NCBI GenBank assembly: GCA_001897435.1
Contig: MKSV01000007.1
Coordinates: forward strand, 620,001-684,000
Origin: Acidobacteriales bacterium 59-55
GTDB taxonomy: Bacteria; Acidobacteriota; Terriglobia; Terriglobales; Acidobacteriaceae
Reading direction: 5' to 3'
Length of the DNA stretch: 64,000 bases
Shown here: positions 63,536-64,000 of the stretch, one piece after another
How the letters are laid out: the number at the start of each line of letters is the position of its first letter
Numbering within the stretch: the stretch's first letter is position 1
Notes under the pieces: model-generated
Seen by the model: only the letters and a program-made list of their open reading frames with translations
Told to the model about the DNA's origin: nothing
Database searches by the model: none
Program-made: the position numbers and the translations under genes

Positions 63536-64000
63536 ATGAAAAATTTGAATCGTCGTGATCTTTGTGTTGCCCTCTCGGCCTTTGCGGCGATGGGCAGCGT
63601 GGCAGCCGGAGCGCAGACAGGCAGCGCGGAGGGCGCGACGCTGTCGCACTCCGAGATCTTTCCGTTCGACAAGCTTCCCGTGAAGCACTCGGCCAACGGC
63701 GGCGAGAGCCGCGCCGTGATCCATGGGACACTGCCGACAGGAGAGTATGTCGAGTCGCACGAGACCACCCTGCCGGCAGGGAAGATGCCGCACAAGCCGC
63801 ACCGGCACAGCCACTCGGAGTTTCTGCTGATCCGCGAGGGGACGCTGGAGGTCGATTCCGACGGGAAGAAGGGGCAGATCGGGCCAGGGGCGGTGGTCTT
63901 TACCGCGTCAAACGTGATGCACAGCCTGAAAAACGTCGGCACCACTCCGGCGCGGTACTTTGTCGTCGCTGTCGGCAAGCAGACCCCACCGAAGTTTACC
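63536..64000 (+). CDS. Secreted cupin-domain protein, copy 2, 3' end cut off by window edge
   Basis: At least 155 residues; the frame is still open at the right edge. The N terminus is [16 protein letters not shown], with an Arg-Arg before a hydrophobic stretch, which may be a Tat-like signal, ending near AAGAQ. Cupin motif 1 is intact (PHRHSHSEF), and motif 2 has VMHSLKN. It is a paralog of the gene at 62224, with matching leader GTAAGATGTCGGC. Function unknown. Confidence 0.78.
   Translation, partial: MKNLNRRDLCVALSAFAAMGSVAAGAQTGSAEGATLSHSEIFPFDKLPVKHSANGGESRAVIHGTLPTGEYVESHETTLPAGKMPHKPHRHSHSEFLLIREGTLEVDSDGKKGQIGPGAVVFTASNVMHSLKNVGTTPARYFVVAVGKQTPPKFT

Overview
This 64 kb window looks like ordinary chromosome of a soil acidobacterium of the Acidobacteriaceae type (Granulicella, Terriglobus and Edaphobacter are the nearest comparisons that come to mind). 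The base composition is moderately GC-rich. The omega subunit of RNA polymerase has the acidobacterial form beginning MRSDLIF. There are many secreted and Tat-exported carbohydrate enzymes, a PEP-CTERM protein, and small dispersed palindromes of a kind I recall from such genomes. The genus is inference. I see no CRISPR array, prophage, transposase, tRNA or rRNA gene.

Layout. 1-4.3 kb: a GntR-type regulator (cut by the left edge), two SDR dehydrogenases including a clear KduD, a nickel/cobalt-type permease and a Gfo/Idh/MocA oxidoreductase. 4.5-7.1 kb: a methyltransferase, a secreted cupin and a BadF-type sugar kinase. 7.2-13.1 kb: three exported glycosidases (GH92, GH29, GH20) on the minus strand; together with the kinase they form a set suited to dismantling N-glycan-like or fucosylated glycans. 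13.2-19.5 kb: a methyltransferase/UbiA-like pair, a GH57 branching enzyme, a BON lipoprotein and a YtxH-type pair. 19.5-33.3 kb: housekeeping genes (mnmA, cysteine desulfurase, citrate synthase, glycine oxidase, glutathione peroxidase, an APC permease), a c-type cytochrome and two copies of a dispersed inverted-repeat element.

33.3-46.8 kb: a 22-residue Lys/Ala-rich peptide gene with its own near-consensus promoter, L-serine dehydratase, a YifB/ComM ATPase, rpoZ, rho behind a strikingly C-rich and G-poor leader, riboflavin synthase, a beta-propeller lipoprotein, a nucleotide pyrophosphatase-like enzyme, an ECF sigma/anti-sigma pair, tlyA and NAD kinase. 47-57 kb: an orphan ABC ATPase, two tandem exported PL22-like (oligogalacturonate lyase family) genes, an MFS permease with no canonical start codon, an SDR, a zinc alcohol dehydrogenase and an 878-residue Tat-exported multidomain protein. 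With KduD at 4 kb these suggest use of pectin-derived uronates. 57-64 kb: rarA, a TrmH methyltransferase, a Sua5 protein, a YdcF protein, mqnC, and two related cupin genes around a PEP-CTERM gene.

No gene cluster here clearly announces an unknown system. The observations most worth following are the tiny histone-H1-tail-like peptide, the probable Rho autoregulatory leader, the multidomain Tat protein beside the PL22 pair, the inverted-repeat element that supplies a stop codon, and the noncoding stretch with a promoter upstream of rpoZ. All assignments come from reading motifs by eye; no database search was made.
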